A DNA stretch of 64,000 nt from Acinetobacter venetianus RAG-1 = CIP 110063 (GTDB taxonomy: Bacteria; Pseudomonadota; Gammaproteobacteria; Pseudomonadales; Moraxellaceae), in NCBI RefSeq assembly GCF_000368585.1, contig NZ_KB849558.1, positions 1,441,359 through 1,505,358 on the forward strand, read 5' to 3'. The position numbers were made by a program, and so were the translations under genes. Of the stretch, positions 30,036 through 38,800 are shown one piece after another. How positions within the stretch are numbered: position 1 is the stretch's first letter; each line of letters begins with the position of its first letter. The notes under the pieces are model-generated. The model was not told where the DNA came from and searched no databases. It saw only the letters and a program-made list of their open reading frames with translations.

Positions 30036-30059
30036 AATCCCTCTCTTTAAAGAGGGATT
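30036..30059. repeat. Palindromic hairpin between cysD and cysN (REP-like)
   Basis: A perfect 9-bp stem (AATCCCTCT / AGAGGGATT) with a six-base loop, inside the 83-base cysD-cysN gap. It has no T tract, so it is more likely an mRNA-stabilising or REP-type element than a terminator. Confidence 0.6.
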
Positions 30060-30071
30060 CGCTTAAGGAAA

Positions 30072-30980
30072 TTAGAAATAACCTTCCTGCTTTTTCTTTT
30101 CCATTGAGCCAGCCTCATCATGATCAATCATTCGACCCTGACGCTCTGAACTTGTTGCTAAAAGCATTTCTTGGATAATTTCAGGTAATGTATCCGCTTC
30201 AGACTCAACTGCACCTGTTAATGGGTAGCAACCAAGTGTACGGAAACGTACTGATTTCATTTGTGGAACTTCGCCCTCTTTCAAACGCATACGTTCATCA
30301 TCTACCATGATCAACGTACCACTACGCTCAACCACTGGACGTACAGCAGAGAAATAAAGAGGGACAATTTGGATATTTTCTAAATAGATATACTGCCAAA
30401 TATCTAACTCAGTCCAGTTAGATAAAGGGAACACACGAATACTTTCGCCTTTATTTACTTTACCGTTGTAAAGATTCCAAAGTTCTGGACGCTGATTTTT
30501 AGGATCCCAACGGTGTTTGCTATCACGGAATGAATAAACACGTTCTTTAGCACGTGATTTTTCTTCATCACGACGAGCACCACCAAATGCAGCATCAAAC
30601 TGATATTTATCCAAAGCTTGTTTTAAGCCTTGTGTTTTCATGATATCTGTATATTTAGAACTACCATGATCAAATGGATTAATACCCGCTTCGCGGCCTT
30701 CAACATTTTGATGTACGATCAAATCAAAGCCATGTGTTTTCGCCATGTTGTCACGAAATGCAATCATGTCTTTGAACTTCCAACCTGTATCAACATGCAA
30801 TAAAGGAAATGGAAGTTTTGCTGGATAGAATGCTTTTAATGCAAGATGTAACATAACCGCAGAATCTTTACCGATTGAGTAAAGCATTACAGGATTTTCA
30901 AACTCAGCCGCTACTTCACGAATGATGTGAATACTTTCCGCCTCAAGTTGTTTGAGGTGAGTTAATCTATTTTCAGTCAT
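30072..30980 (-). CDS. cysD: Sulfate adenylyltransferase subunit 2 (CysD)
   Basis: A 302-residue PP-loop adenylyltransferase making APS from ATP and sulfate with CysN, the first step of assimilatory sulfate reduction. The PP-loop is [13 protein letters not shown] (about 36-48). Other family segments are [30 protein letters not shown] and [15 protein letters not shown]. The Shine-Dalgarno AAAGGAGG is strong. The start codon lies inside the end of a 32-codon upstream ORF (ATGACTGA overlap), which suggests translational coupling. A palindrome at 31115-31145 may be a CysB-type operator. Confidence 0.98.
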   Translation of the reverse strand: MTENRLTHLKQLEAESIHIIREVAAEFENPVMLYSIGKDSAVMLHLALKAFYPAKLPFPLLHVDTGWKFKDMIAFRDNMAKTHGFDLIVHQNVEGREAGINPFDHGSSKYTDIMKTQGLKQALDKYQFDAAFGGARRDEEKSRAKERVYSFRDSKHRWDPKNQRPELWNLYNGKVNKGESIRVFPLSNWTELDIWQYIYLENIQIVPLYFSAVRPVVERSGTLIMVDDERMRLKEGEVPQMKSVRFRTLGCYPLTGAVESEADTLPEIIQEMLLATSSERQGRMIDHDEAGSMEKKKQEGYF

Positions 30981-31071
30981 GTAGGCTTCCTCCTTTATTC
31001 ATGTTACCCATAAAATCTATAAGTGGTCTTACACCACCACTTGGAAGACCGTGTGGAGGAACGAGTGCCAT
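30973..31071 (-). CDS. 32-residue leader ORF overlapping cysD start
   Basis: The frame begins [18 protein letters not shown] and ends eight bases into cysD. A good Shine-Dalgarno (GGAG) lies five bases before its ATG. The motif LVPPHG...PL resembles the first residues of monomeric ATP sulfurylase (Sat), an enzyme of the same reaction as CysDN. This may be coincidence, a leader peptide or a remnant. The pairing of a good ribosome-binding site with a stop/start overlap supports translation. No experimental support is known to me. Confidence 0.55.
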   Translation of the reverse strand: MALVPPHGLPSGGVRPLIDFMGNMNKGGSLHD

Positions 31072-31114
31072 AACAACTCCAATTTTTCGTGATATCAAGG
31101 TTCTTACTAGAAGT

Positions 31115-31145
31115 TAATGAATAATCCAGTAAAGGTTATTCATTA
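31115..31145. promoter_or_regulatory. Operator-like palindrome upstream of cysD
   Basis: 10-bp perfect arms TAATGAATAA and TTATTCATTA around 11 bases, at 45-75 bases upstream of the leader ORF. Its T-N11-A style dyad suits a LysR-type protein such as CysB. This assignment is inference. Confidence 0.5.
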
Positions 31146-31258
31146 TAATAATTTAGACGGACTTCTTTAGCTTGTTTTTTCATATAAATATGCAAAATTA
31201 TGATATGCATCTTTATGATGAGATAAAATTTACATCTTATTTCACATGATTTAAGACA

Positions 31259-31290
31259 ATAAAAAAGAAGCCTTCAGGCTTCTTTTTTAT
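31259..31290 (-). terminator. wzi terminator
   Basis: AAAAAAGAAGCC / GGCTTCTTTTTT stem with a TTCA loop, just after the wzi stop codon on the minus strand. Confidence 0.88.
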
Positions 31291-31297
31291 TCATATC

Positions 31298-32749
31298 TTA
31301 GAATCGGAACATATTACGTTCTAATGGAATTTCAACACCGACAGAAACACCGCCATCATTGCCATTTACATCCGAGTCACTTACCCAACCATTAATTTTC
31401 AATGGAATCGTAGGTTTTAAATAATGTGTCCACGTAACATCCAAACCTTTAATCGTATCTGCTTGTGGGAATGCAGCATTATTATCTTCAACTCGTTGAG
31501 TCTGACTTACTTTTGCATACATCACTCTTCCGCTAAGACGATTCATTACATCAAAACGAATATCACCACCAACAGAATACATCTGACCATCACCACCCAT
31601 CGCATGTCCTAACGGGAAACCATGCTGATAATAACCATCTTTATAAGTGGTATGGCTATACGAAATCCCTTGAGCTTTTCCGTTAGTACGTGTATCAGCC
31701 CACTCAGCATAAAGTTGATATGGCATATTTTTATAGCTAGAAGAAAAATCTGCACCACCAAGATACATATATTTAGCAGGTAATCCACCTGCTTCATCTT
31801 CACCTACAAATTGAGTATATAAACTTACAGGGACATTGAATAAAGGCTGTAAGAATAATCGACCATCAAATCCTGCAATTTGATTTGATGGATCAGCTTT
31901 ACCTGTACCACCGTTATCCTTAGTACCCGTAAATGCATCCCATAACGAGCTTAAGCTTTCAGGACGCCCCTCACCACCCCATTGAATTGCACGAGAAGCA
32001 CCTAACTCTAATGCTGGGAACGGACGTGCTGTTAAACGTAAACCTATTAACTTTGTATCTGGAACAGCTTTGTAGTCATCTAATTGACCAGCAAATGCTT
32101 GGTACTGCCATGGTCCAATCCAAGACAACCACTTTGTTTCAAAAGCATTTTGTACAGCACGCTGAACTGTCACCCCATAAACAGGACGACTTGCATCACC
32201 ACGAATCAAGCTACCATCATGCCCAGGACCCCAGTAAGTTGGGATTTGACCAGCAACAACCCACTGATTCCATAATTTTCCTGCGATATATGAACCTTCA
32301 ACATTGACATCATGCCCATTGTCAACCAATGGATCTTTTTCACCGTTGACACGAATCTTAGCATCCCAATTCTCACCACCAGCATTGAATTCAACTGCTG
32401 CTTGGTATTGAGATTTTTGATTATCGCCAAATGCTTGAGGTACTGTTTTTAGATCAGTTCCAGCATGTAACCCAACTTTCACAGTTGCGTTATCCGCTTG
32501 CAAGGTATTGAGCACTGAATTCACAACCTTTTGTTGCGTGTTATTGCTCACTTGTGCTTGAGACAATGCTCTTTGGATTTCATCACCACTTAAAGGCCAA
32601 GTCGAAGTACTGATTTGAATCACACCTTGTTGATTTAACCAGTTTAAATCGGTACGTAAATTTTCATCATTGAGCACTAAACCTTGCGCAAATATCGTCG
32701 ATGAAAAAGAAGCAAATAATGCGATGCAAAGCGATTTTTTTAGAAACAT
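31298..32749 (-). CDS. wzi: Outer-membrane capsule-attachment protein Wzi
   Basis: A 483-residue outer-membrane beta-barrel protein of the capsule assembly Wzi family, a lectin-like anchor for capsular polysaccharide. A signal peptide (about 1-22, cleavage after IFA) is followed by an N-terminal helical part (NLRTDLNWLNQQGVIQISTSTWPLSG). Many amphipathic strands come next, with family segments such as VAGQIPTYWGPGHDGSLIRG and ALELGASRAIQWGGEGRPES. The terminal residue is Phe (NMFRF), typical of barrel proteins. ATG at 32749 is chosen because the 26 codons upstream lack signal-peptide character. No capsule genes are adjacent; in Acinetobacter wzi commonly lies outside the K locus. Confidence 0.9.
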   Translation of the reverse strand: MFLKKSLCIALFASFSSTIFAQGLVLNDENLRTDLNWLNQQGVIQISTSTWPLSGDEIQRALSQAQVSNNTQQKVVNSVLNTLQADNATVKVGLHAGTDLKTVPQAFGDNQKSQYQAAVEFNAGGENWDAKIRVNGEKDPLVDNGHDVNVEGSYIAGKLWNQWVVAGQIPTYWGPGHDGSLIRGDASRPVYGVTVQRAVQNAFETKWLSWIGPWQYQAFAGQLDDYKAVPDTKLIGLRLTARPFPALELGASRAIQWGGEGRPESLSSLWDAFTGTKDNGGTGKADPSNQIAGFDGRLFLQPLFNVPVSLYTQFVGEDEAGGLPAKYMYLGGADFSSSYKNMPYQLYAEWADTRTNGKAQGISYSHTTYKDGYYQHGFPLGHAMGGDGQMYSVGGDIRFDVMNRLSGRVMYAKVSQTQRVEDNNAAFPQADTIKGLDVTWTHYLKPTIPLKINGWVSDSDVNGNDGGVSVGVEIPLERNMFRF

Positions 32750-32849
32750 ATCCAAACTGTTCTCAAGTTTATTTATGAGCACATAATCGTTTTTTTGAAC
32801 ATGAATTTCAATCCTCAAACCAAACAATTACATTTCTTAACCTAAGAAA

Positions 32850-32881
32850 CAAAAAAGCCACTTCTAAAAAGTGGCTTTTTC
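32850..32881 (-). terminator. lysS terminator
   Basis: AAAAAAGCCACTT / AAGTGGCTTTTT stem with a short loop, followed on the minus strand by T-rich DNA. Confidence 0.85.
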
Positions 32882-32900
32882 GACATTAAACAACGACAAA

Positions 32901-34427
32901 TTAGTCTTTGCGACGCATATGAGGGAATAACAATACATCACGAATACTTGGTGCATTGGCAAAAAGCATCACTAAACGATCAATACCAATACCCTCACCC
33001 GCCGTTGGAGGTAAGCCATATTCAAGCGCTTCGATAAAGTCAGCATCATAATGCATTGCTTCATCGTCGCCTGCATCTTTTTCTGCGACTTGAGCTTGGA
33101 ATCGTTCAGCTTGATCAATTGGATCATTTAATTCCGAGAAGCCATTTGCCAACTCACGGCCACCAATGAAGAATTCAAAACGATCCGTAATGTGTGGATT
33201 ATCATCATTACGACGTGCAAGTGGTGAAGTTTCGGCAGGGTATTCAGTAATGAATGTTGGTTGACGAAGTTTCGTCTCAACTGTTTCTTCAAACACGATC
33301 GTTTGTAATTTACCTAAACCAAAGCCCGGCTTAACCTGCTCTTTTAATACGTCTTGAGTAAACTTAGCTAAGAACTCACGATCGTTTACATTTTCAGGTG
33401 TGAAGTCAGGGTTATGTTCAAGAATCGCATCAAACATTGAGATTTTCTTGAATGGACCTTTGAAGCTATAAACTTCATCACCATAAGGTACATCTGTTGA
33501 ACCTAAGATATCTACAGCAAGTTTCTCAAGCATATTTTCAGTCAATGCCATCAAATCTTTATAATCAGCATACGCTTGGTAGAATTCAATCATTGTGAAT
33601 TCAGGGTTATGACGTGTTGAAACACCTTCATTACGGAAGTTACGGTTAATTTCAAAAACACGCTCAAAACCACCAACCACTAAACGCTTCAAATAAAGCT
33701 CAGGTGCAATACGTAAGTAAAGCTCCATATCTAGTGCATTGTGATGCGTTACAAATGGTTTTGCGGAAGCACCACCAGGAATCACATGCATCATTGGCGT
33801 TTCAACTTCCATGAAACGTTCATTACTTAAAAATGCACGAATCCCTGCAACCACTTGGGCACGAATTTCAAATGTCTTTCTTGTTTCTTCGTTTACGATT
33901 AAATCTAAATAACGTTTACGGTACTTCGCTTCAGTATCCGTTAAACCATGAAACTTATCTGGTAAAGGACGTAGAGACTTTGTCAAAAGTTCAAAGCCTT
34001 CAAGGTGAACATATAAGTCACCTTTACCTGAACGGCCAATATAACCCTCAGCAGCAATAATATCACCAAGGTCTAAACTTTTGATCGTTTCTAAAACATC
34101 TACTGGTAAACCTTTACGGTCTACATAAAGTTGAATACGACCTGTCATATCTTGGATCACAATAAATGACCCGCGGTTTAACATGACACGACCAGCAACT
34201 TTTACATAAACTTTTTCAGCACCTTCGATTTGTGCTTTGTCTTGATCTTTAAATTGTTCTTGTAGGTCAGCAGTATAATGCTCACGCTTAAATGTATTTG
34301 GCCAAGGACTCTTGCCGTTTTGTTTGGCAGTCTCTTGGATTTGCTTTAATTTGGCATGACGCTGTGCGATTAAATCGTTTTCGGAAAGAGTTTGTTCAGA
34401 AGTCGATTGAGCGTTTTGTTGCGTCAT
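32901..34427 (-). CDS. lysS: Lysyl-tRNA synthetase (class II)
   Basis: A 508-residue cytoplasmic class IIb synthetase. The N-terminal OB-fold anticodon domain (about 60-175) contains [18 protein letters not shown]. The catalytic domain follows, with motif 1 near [21 protein letters not shown], in two parts, motif 2 ([20 protein letters not shown], about 270-290) and motif 3 ([15 protein letters not shown], about 480-494). It charges tRNA-Lys. No lysine riboswitch-like structure is apparent in the short upstream region. Confidence 0.98.
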   Translation of the reverse strand: MTQQNAQSTSEQTLSENDLIAQRHAKLKQIQETAKQNGKSPWPNTFKREHYTADLQEQFKDQDKAQIEGAEKVYVKVAGRVMLNRGSFIVIQDMTGRIQLYVDRKGLPVDVLETIKSLDLGDIIAAEGYIGRSGKGDLYVHLEGFELLTKSLRPLPDKFHGLTDTEAKYRKRYLDLIVNEETRKTFEIRAQVVAGIRAFLSNERFMEVETPMMHVIPGGASAKPFVTHHNALDMELYLRIAPELYLKRLVVGGFERVFEINRNFRNEGVSTRHNPEFTMIEFYQAYADYKDLMALTENMLEKLAVDILGSTDVPYGDEVYSFKGPFKKISMFDAILEHNPDFTPENVNDREFLAKFTQDVLKEQVKPGFGLGKLQTIVFEETVETKLRQPTFITEYPAETSPLARRNDDNPHITDRFEFFIGGRELANGFSELNDPIDQAERFQAQVAEKDAGDDEAMHYDADFIEALEYGLPPTAGEGIGIDRLVMLFANAPSIRDVLLFPHMRRKD

Positions 34428-34586
34428 CTCTGCCTCGAGCTAAGTAAAAATGAAGTCGCATAGGATAGCAGATAACAACCGATTTTCGTATCGTTTCAGC
34501 TAGACAATTGAGAAAAAAACAAATCATTATCAATTCCCAAAGGTTATAGGCTCGTTTTACTCCATCAAAAATTAACAGACTCTTTA

Positions 34587-35024
34587 TTATTTTTCAGCCA
34601 AATGCTTAACCATGGCAAGCCCTTGATCAAAGCCTTTATTTATAAATTCTGCATATTCAGGCTGTATATCAACTTCAACATGAAGTTGTGTAATACCATC
34701 CAAATCGAATAATAAATACTTTTCCAAAGCTCCTGACCAAGCTTTAACCTCATCACTTTCAGTATCCTCTTTACCGTCTTTGATCATTCCCAAATGTTTG
34801 AATATCATTTCTTGTGGTTCGTTTAAGCTTTCTATCGTCGAAATCATCCCATCACCTTCTCCACTATAGAAATAAGTTATTCCACCTTCTTTCCAGTCTG
34901 ATTGCATCGTCGAGTTGCAAGCAAAAAATTTTGTCCAAGTTTCATAGCTCTCAGGTGTCCATAAAACATCCCAAACTTTCTGTCTGGAGGCATAGATTTT
35001 TATATTAAAAGATAAAGTTTCCAT
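34587..35024 (-). CDS. SRPBCC-domain (AHSA1-like) protein
   Basis: A 145-residue protein with the START/Bet v 1-like (SRPBCC) pattern. The first strand SFNIKIYASRQKVWDVLWTPESYETW is followed by FSGEGDGMISTIESLNEP and a final amphipathic helix FINKGFDQGLAMVKHLAE. The family binds hydrophobic ligands, and AHSA1-like members are often of unknown role. It is a cytoplasmic single-gene unit with no informative neighbour: lysS lies downstream and rubA diverges upstream. Confidence 0.85.
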   Translation of the reverse strand: METLSFNIKIYASRQKVWDVLWTPESYETWTKFFACNSTMQSDWKEGGITYFYSGEGDGMISTIESLNEPQEMIFKHLGMIKDGKEDTESDEVKAWSGALEKYLLFDLDGITQLHVEVDIQPEYAEFINKGFDQGLAMVKHLAEK

Positions 35025-35372
35025 GTATTACATTCCTTAATTATTCTAATACCCCATGATAATACAGTTTCAAATGTTTATTTTTTATTCATACTATATC
35101 TATACGTTTACTGATTTTTTTAAGATATAGCAAAAATTATTTTACAAAAAATTAGAGTAATTGCTCAAATAACAAGAGTTTCAGCTGAAATTGCCATATC
35201 ACTTTTTACATAAATGATTAAACTCTTGCATTTGCTTTACTTAAATGTCGTTCTGCGTAAAAATCTAACTCCTGATCAACACAAGTTAGTTCTATTGCTG
35301 CGATCATAACGACATTATGGAATAGTTTTACTGAAAGGCAACTTGAGCATACCTATCAGTTTGGAGAGTCAC
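35025..35372. other. Divergent intergenic region upstream of rubA
   Basis: About 350 AT-rich bases. It contains a 12-bp perfect palindrome TTTCAGCTGAAA (35179-35190) that could be a regulator site. No ORF or RNA gene was recognised, and the rubA promoter could not be placed firmly. Confidence 0.5.
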
Positions 35373-35537
35373 ATGAAAAAATATCAATGTATCGTTTGTG
35401 GGTGGATTTACGACGAAGCAGAAGGTTGGCCACAAGACGGCATTGCAGCAGGTACTAAATGGGAAGATATCCCTGATGATTGGACTTGCCCAGATTGCGG
35501 CGTTTCAAAAGCTGATTTTGAAATGGTCGAAATCTAA
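35373..35537 (+). CDS. rubA: Rubredoxin RubA
   Basis: A 54-residue one-iron electron carrier. Cysteines 6, 9, 39 and 42 (CIVCG and CPDCG) bind Fe. Its class matches the single-domain alkane-hydroxylase rubredoxin of Acinetobacter, which passes electrons from RubB to AlkM. ATG at 35373 has GGAGAG upstream; the ten codons before it in the same frame are not needed. It leads rubA-rubB-estB-oxyR, known as an operon in Acinetobacter. No alkane hydroxylase gene lies in this window. Confidence 0.97.
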   Translation: MKKYQCIVCGWIYDEAEGWPQDGIAAGTKWEDIPDDWTCPDCGVSKADFEMVEI

Positions 35538-35545
35538 ATCATTCT

Positions 35546-35577
35546 AAAAGACCATGATAATGATCATGGTCTTTTTT
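35546..35577 (+). terminator. Strong hairpin with T run between rubA and rubB
   Basis: A 13-bp perfect stem (AAAAGACCATGAT / ATCATGGTCTTTT) with a four-base loop and six or more T. It fits an intrinsic terminator or attenuator that would let rubA be expressed more than the downstream genes. Confidence 0.8.
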
Positions 35578-35619
35578 CTTATCATTTGTTTTATTAATGG
35601 AAAAATATTGGAGAATATC

Positions 35620-36801
35620 ATGCATCCTATCGTCATTATCGGATCAGGTATGGCTGGTTATACCGTTGCAAGAGAATTTCGCAAACTCAGCCCTGAACAA
35701 GAACTTGTTATGATCTGTGCGGATGATGCGGTAAATTATGCAAAACCAACATTATCCAATGCTTTTGCCGGAAATAAAGCGCCTGAACAAATTGCTTTAG
35801 GTGACTCAGCAAAAATGGCAACCCAGTTAAATATGCGTATCGAAGCAGAAACGTGGGTAAAAGAAATCAAAGCTGAAAGCCATGAGCTAATATTAGAAAA
35901 AAATGGTGAGACAATCACTCAACCCTATTCAAAACTTGTTTTGGCTGTAGGCGCTAACCCAATTCGTCTTGCGATTGCGGGTGATGGCAGTGATGATATT
36001 CATGTTGTGAACTCATTGATTGACTATCGTGCTTTCCGAGAAAATCTTGCAAAACGTAAAGATAAGCGTGTCGTTATTTTAGGTGCTGGTTTAATTGGTT
36101 GCGAATTTGCCAATGATTTATTGCATAGTGACTATGATGTGACGGTCATTGACTTAGCACCACAACCATTAGGTCGTTTATTACCAAACCACGTTGCAGA
36201 GGCATTTCAAACCAACTTAGAACAAGCAGGCATTAAATTTGCCCTTTCTACAACAGTTGAAAAAGTAACTAAAATTAATGATGGTGAAGACTACGCTGTA
36301 ACATTGGCAAACGGTCAAACTTTAGTTGCAGATATCGTACTTTCAGCCATTGGTTTACAACCAAATACAGCATTAGCAAAATCAGCAGATATTCAAACTA
36401 GCCGCGGTATCATTACCAATACATTATTAGAAACCAATCAACCTGATATCTACGCAGTGGGTGACTGTGCTGAAGTCAATGGAACATTACTTCCATTTGT
36501 AATGCCAATCATGCAACAAGCACGAGCATTAGCAAAAACACTTAGCGGACAAAGTACCGCTGTACACTACCCTGCTATGCCAGTTGCAGTGAAAACACCA
36601 GCGGCACCATTAACCGTTCTACCAGCACCATTAGATGTAGATGTTAACTGGGAAACTGAAGAATTTGATGATGGTATGATTGCGAAAGCGGCTGATGCTG
36701 CTGGTACATTGAGAGGTTTTGTTCTGTTAGGGGCAACGGCAGGGAAACAACGTTTAACGTTGACCAAACTTGTACCTGACTTGATTCCTGCTCAAATTTA
36801 A
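35620..36801 (+). CDS. rubB: Rubredoxin-NAD(+) reductase RubB
   Basis: A 393-residue FAD-dependent reductase that moves electrons from NADH to rubredoxin for alkane hydroxylation. The FAD-binding motif is IIGSGMAGYT (6-15), the NAD-binding motif is VVILGAGLIGCEFA (about 148-161) and the second FAD contact is IYAVGDCAE (about 280-288). ATG at 35620 with GGAGAA upstream is chosen; the 22 codons upstream lie across the hairpin and are not family-like. Its length equals the Acinetobacter RubB I recall (about 393). Confidence 0.96.
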   Translation: MHPIVIIGSGMAGYTVAREFRKLSPEQELVMICADDAVNYAKPTLSNAFAGNKAPEQIALGDSAKMATQLNMRIEAETWVKEIKAESHELILEKNGETITQPYSKLVLAVGANPIRLAIAGDGSDDIHVVNSLIDYRAFRENLAKRKDKRVVILGAGLIGCEFANDLLHSDYDVTVIDLAPQPLGRLLPNHVAEAFQTNLEQAGIKFALSTTVEKVTKINDGEDYAVTLANGQTLVADIVLSAIGLQPNTALAKSADIQTSRGIITNTLLETNQPDIYAVGDCAEVNGTLLPFVMPIMQQARALAKTLSGQSTAVHYPAMPVAVKTPAAPLTVLPAPLDVDVNWETEEFDDGMIAKAADAAGTLRGFVLLGATAGKQRLTLTKLVPDLIPAQI

Positions 36802-36890
36802 GGTTTAAATACGAGAGTTTATTGTAAAATGACTTCCAATAAACTCTCTAAATATTGTTTATAAAAATAATTCAACTTGGAATGAATGCC

Positions 36891-37835
36891 ATGAACAGTG
36901 CCCTACAATTCAACGTGTCACCATATGCTCCATTTATGCAAGAAACTAAAGTTACCTTGGGTAATGGCATTGAGTTACATGTAGAAATGGGTGGAAATCC
37001 TGAACATCCAACAATCTTATTGATTATGGGTTTAGGTGCTCAGATGCTGTTTTGGCCAGATTTCTTTTGTAAATCGTTAATTGATCAAGGTTTTCGCGTT
37101 ATTCGCTTTGATAACCGTGATATCGGCTTATCTTCAAAAGTTCGCCATAAAGGTCAAAGACTCAATACCATGAAATTAATGAGTCGCTTTATGTTTGGTC
37201 TTGCGAATCAAGGTGCACCTTATACACTGTATGACATGGCAGATGATGTTGCCATGTTAATTGATCAGCTTGGCCTAGAAAAAACCTATATTCTAGGTGC
37301 TTCAATGGGTGGGATGATTTCTCAAATCGTTGCTGCAAAATATCCAGAAAAAGTAGAAAAAATAGGTCTGTTATTTACAAGCAATAACCAACCCTTACTC
37401 CCTCCTCCGTTTCCTAAGCAGTTATTTAGCTTATTGGGTAAGCCTGAAGCGCATGATGAAGATTCAATTGTAAATCATAGTTTAAAAGTATTTCACATCA
37501 TTGGCTCACCTGGTTATGTGAACCAAGTAGAAGCAATTCAAACTATTCGCAAATTATATCGCCGTAGTTTTTATCCAGCGGGTGTACTTCAACAGTTTTT
37601 AGCAATATTATGTACAGGTTCATTATTACCATTGAACAAGAATATTATTCAACCGACCTTGGTGGTACATGGCTCTAAAGACCGATTGTTACCGCCGAGT
37701 CACGGGAAAGCGGTTGCAAAAGCGATTTCTGGTGCTAAGTTTGAATTAATTCAAGGAATGGGGCATGATATTCCTGCTCATTTCATTCCACAACTTAGCG
37801 GTTTGTTTGCTCATCATTTTAGATCATCACACTAG
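36891..37835 (+). CDS. estB: Alpha/beta-hydrolase esterase EstB
   Basis: A 314-residue cytoplasmic alpha/beta hydrolase. The nucleophile elbow is LGASMGGMISQ (Ser about 138). The oxyanion region is LIMGLGAQMLFWPDFF, the acid is likely Asp in HGSKDRLLP (about 263), and the base is His in GMGHDIPAHF (about 292). The gene follows rubB and precedes oxyR by six bases, as in the described Acinetobacter rubAB-estB-oxyR operon. Of several in-frame starts, ATG at 36891 is best placed after GGAA (36879-36882). The natural ester substrate is unknown. Confidence 0.92.
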   Translation: MNSALQFNVSPYAPFMQETKVTLGNGIELHVEMGGNPEHPTILLIMGLGAQMLFWPDFFCKSLIDQGFRVIRFDNRDIGLSSKVRHKGQRLNTMKLMSRFMFGLANQGAPYTLYDMADDVAMLIDQLGLEKTYILGASMGGMISQIVAAKYPEKVEKIGLLFTSNNQPLLPPPFPKQLFSLLGKPEAHDEDSIVNHSLKVFHIIGSPGYVNQVEAIQTIRKLYRRSFYPAGVLQQFLAILCTGSLLPLNKNIIQPTLVVHGSKDRLLPPSHGKAVAKAISGAKFELIQGMGHDIPAHFIPQLSGLFAHHFRSSH

Positions 37836-37841
37836 GACACT

Positions 37842-38747
37842 ATGGCTGCATTACCCTCATTAAGACAGCTATCATATTTAGTTACGTTGTCAGAAACTTT
37901 ACATTTTACTGAAGCAGCGCGCCGTTCATTTGTCACCCAATCGACGTTATCGGGCGGCATTATGGAGTTAGAGCGTCTATTAGGTGGCGTCCTAGTTGAA
38001 CGTGATCGTCAAAACGTCCGCTTAACCCCACTCGGTGAGCAAGTTGTAGCTCGAGCACGCGTATTACTTGCGGATGCTCAAGACTTAATGCGCTTGAGTC
38101 GAGAGATGAGCGAACCTCTCACAGGTGATTTGCATCTTGGGATTATTCCAACGATTGCACCATTTATTCTGACTCAGCTTCTTGATGAAGTTCATCAACA
38201 GTTACCTAAAATTCAATTGCATCTACATGAAGCACAAAGTGAAAAGATTGTAGAAAAGCTTGAACACGGTAATTTAGATATGATCGTTCTTGCGCTCCCT
38301 TTTGATACACGTAGTTTGAAAGTTGAAGAAATTGCCAAAGAACATTTATTTCTTGTTTACAATAAAAAAGACACGAATGCAGCAAATGCAAACTCACTGG
38401 ATGATCTTGATTTGACGCGTTTAATGTTACTTGAAGAAGGTCATTGTTTACGTGACCACGCTTTAAGCGCATGTCCTGTTGGCGAACGTAAAAATGATCA
38501 CCGCTTGAAAGCAAGTTCGCTTCCAACACTCGTTGAAATGGTGTCTTCTGATTTAGGCTTTACCCTACTTCCAGAAATTGCACTAAAAAACAGTATGATT
38601 CATTTCAATGAAGATATTGCTGTGAAATCGATTGAAGATGCCCCAAGCCGTACATTGGCATTGGTAACACGGAAAAGTACCCCACTCCAAAGTGAGTTTG
38701 ATGTGATCCTGCAAATTTTGCAGAAAATTACCTCTCACTTAGAGTAA
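37842..38747 (+). CDS. oxyR: Peroxide-sensing regulator OxyR
   Basis: A 301-residue LysR-family activator of antioxidant genes. The N-terminal helix-turn-helix (about 18-40, FTEAARRSFVTQSTLSGGIM) is followed by a redox domain whose cysteines at about 202 (EEGHCLRDHAL) and 211 (ACPVGE) have the nine-residue spacing of E. coli Cys199/Cys208. Oxidation to a disulfide switches the activator on. It is the last gene of the rubredoxin operon, six bases after estB, so it is likely co-expressed with alkane oxidation genes, which may help against oxidative stress. A terminator follows. Confidence 0.97.
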   Translation: MAALPSLRQLSYLVTLSETLHFTEAARRSFVTQSTLSGGIMELERLLGGVLVERDRQNVRLTPLGEQVVARARVLLADAQDLMRLSREMSEPLTGDLHLGIIPTIAPFILTQLLDEVHQQLPKIQLHLHEAQSEKIVEKLEHGNLDMIVLALPFDTRSLKVEEIAKEHLFLVYNKKDTNAANANSLDDLDLTRLMLLEEGHCLRDHALSACPVGERKNDHRLKASSLPTLVEMVSSDLGFTLLPEIALKNSMIHFNEDIAVKSIEDAPSRTLALVTRKSTPLQSEFDVILQILQKITSHLE

Positions 38748-38748
38748 G

Positions 38749-38781
38749 AAAAAGCCTGCAATCAAAATTGCAGGCTTTTTT
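38749..38781. terminator. Bidirectional terminator, oxyR / dusB
   Basis: AAAAAGCCTGCAAT / ATTGCAGGCTTTTT stem with a four-base loop, between convergent genes. Confidence 0.88.
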
Positions 38782-38800
38782 AATGATAAACAAAAATAGA

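Noticed and set aside
34428..34586. Possible lysine riboswitch upstream of lysS
   Set aside because: The region is short and shows no recognisable multi-helix junction; lysS is not normally a riboswitch target in this group.
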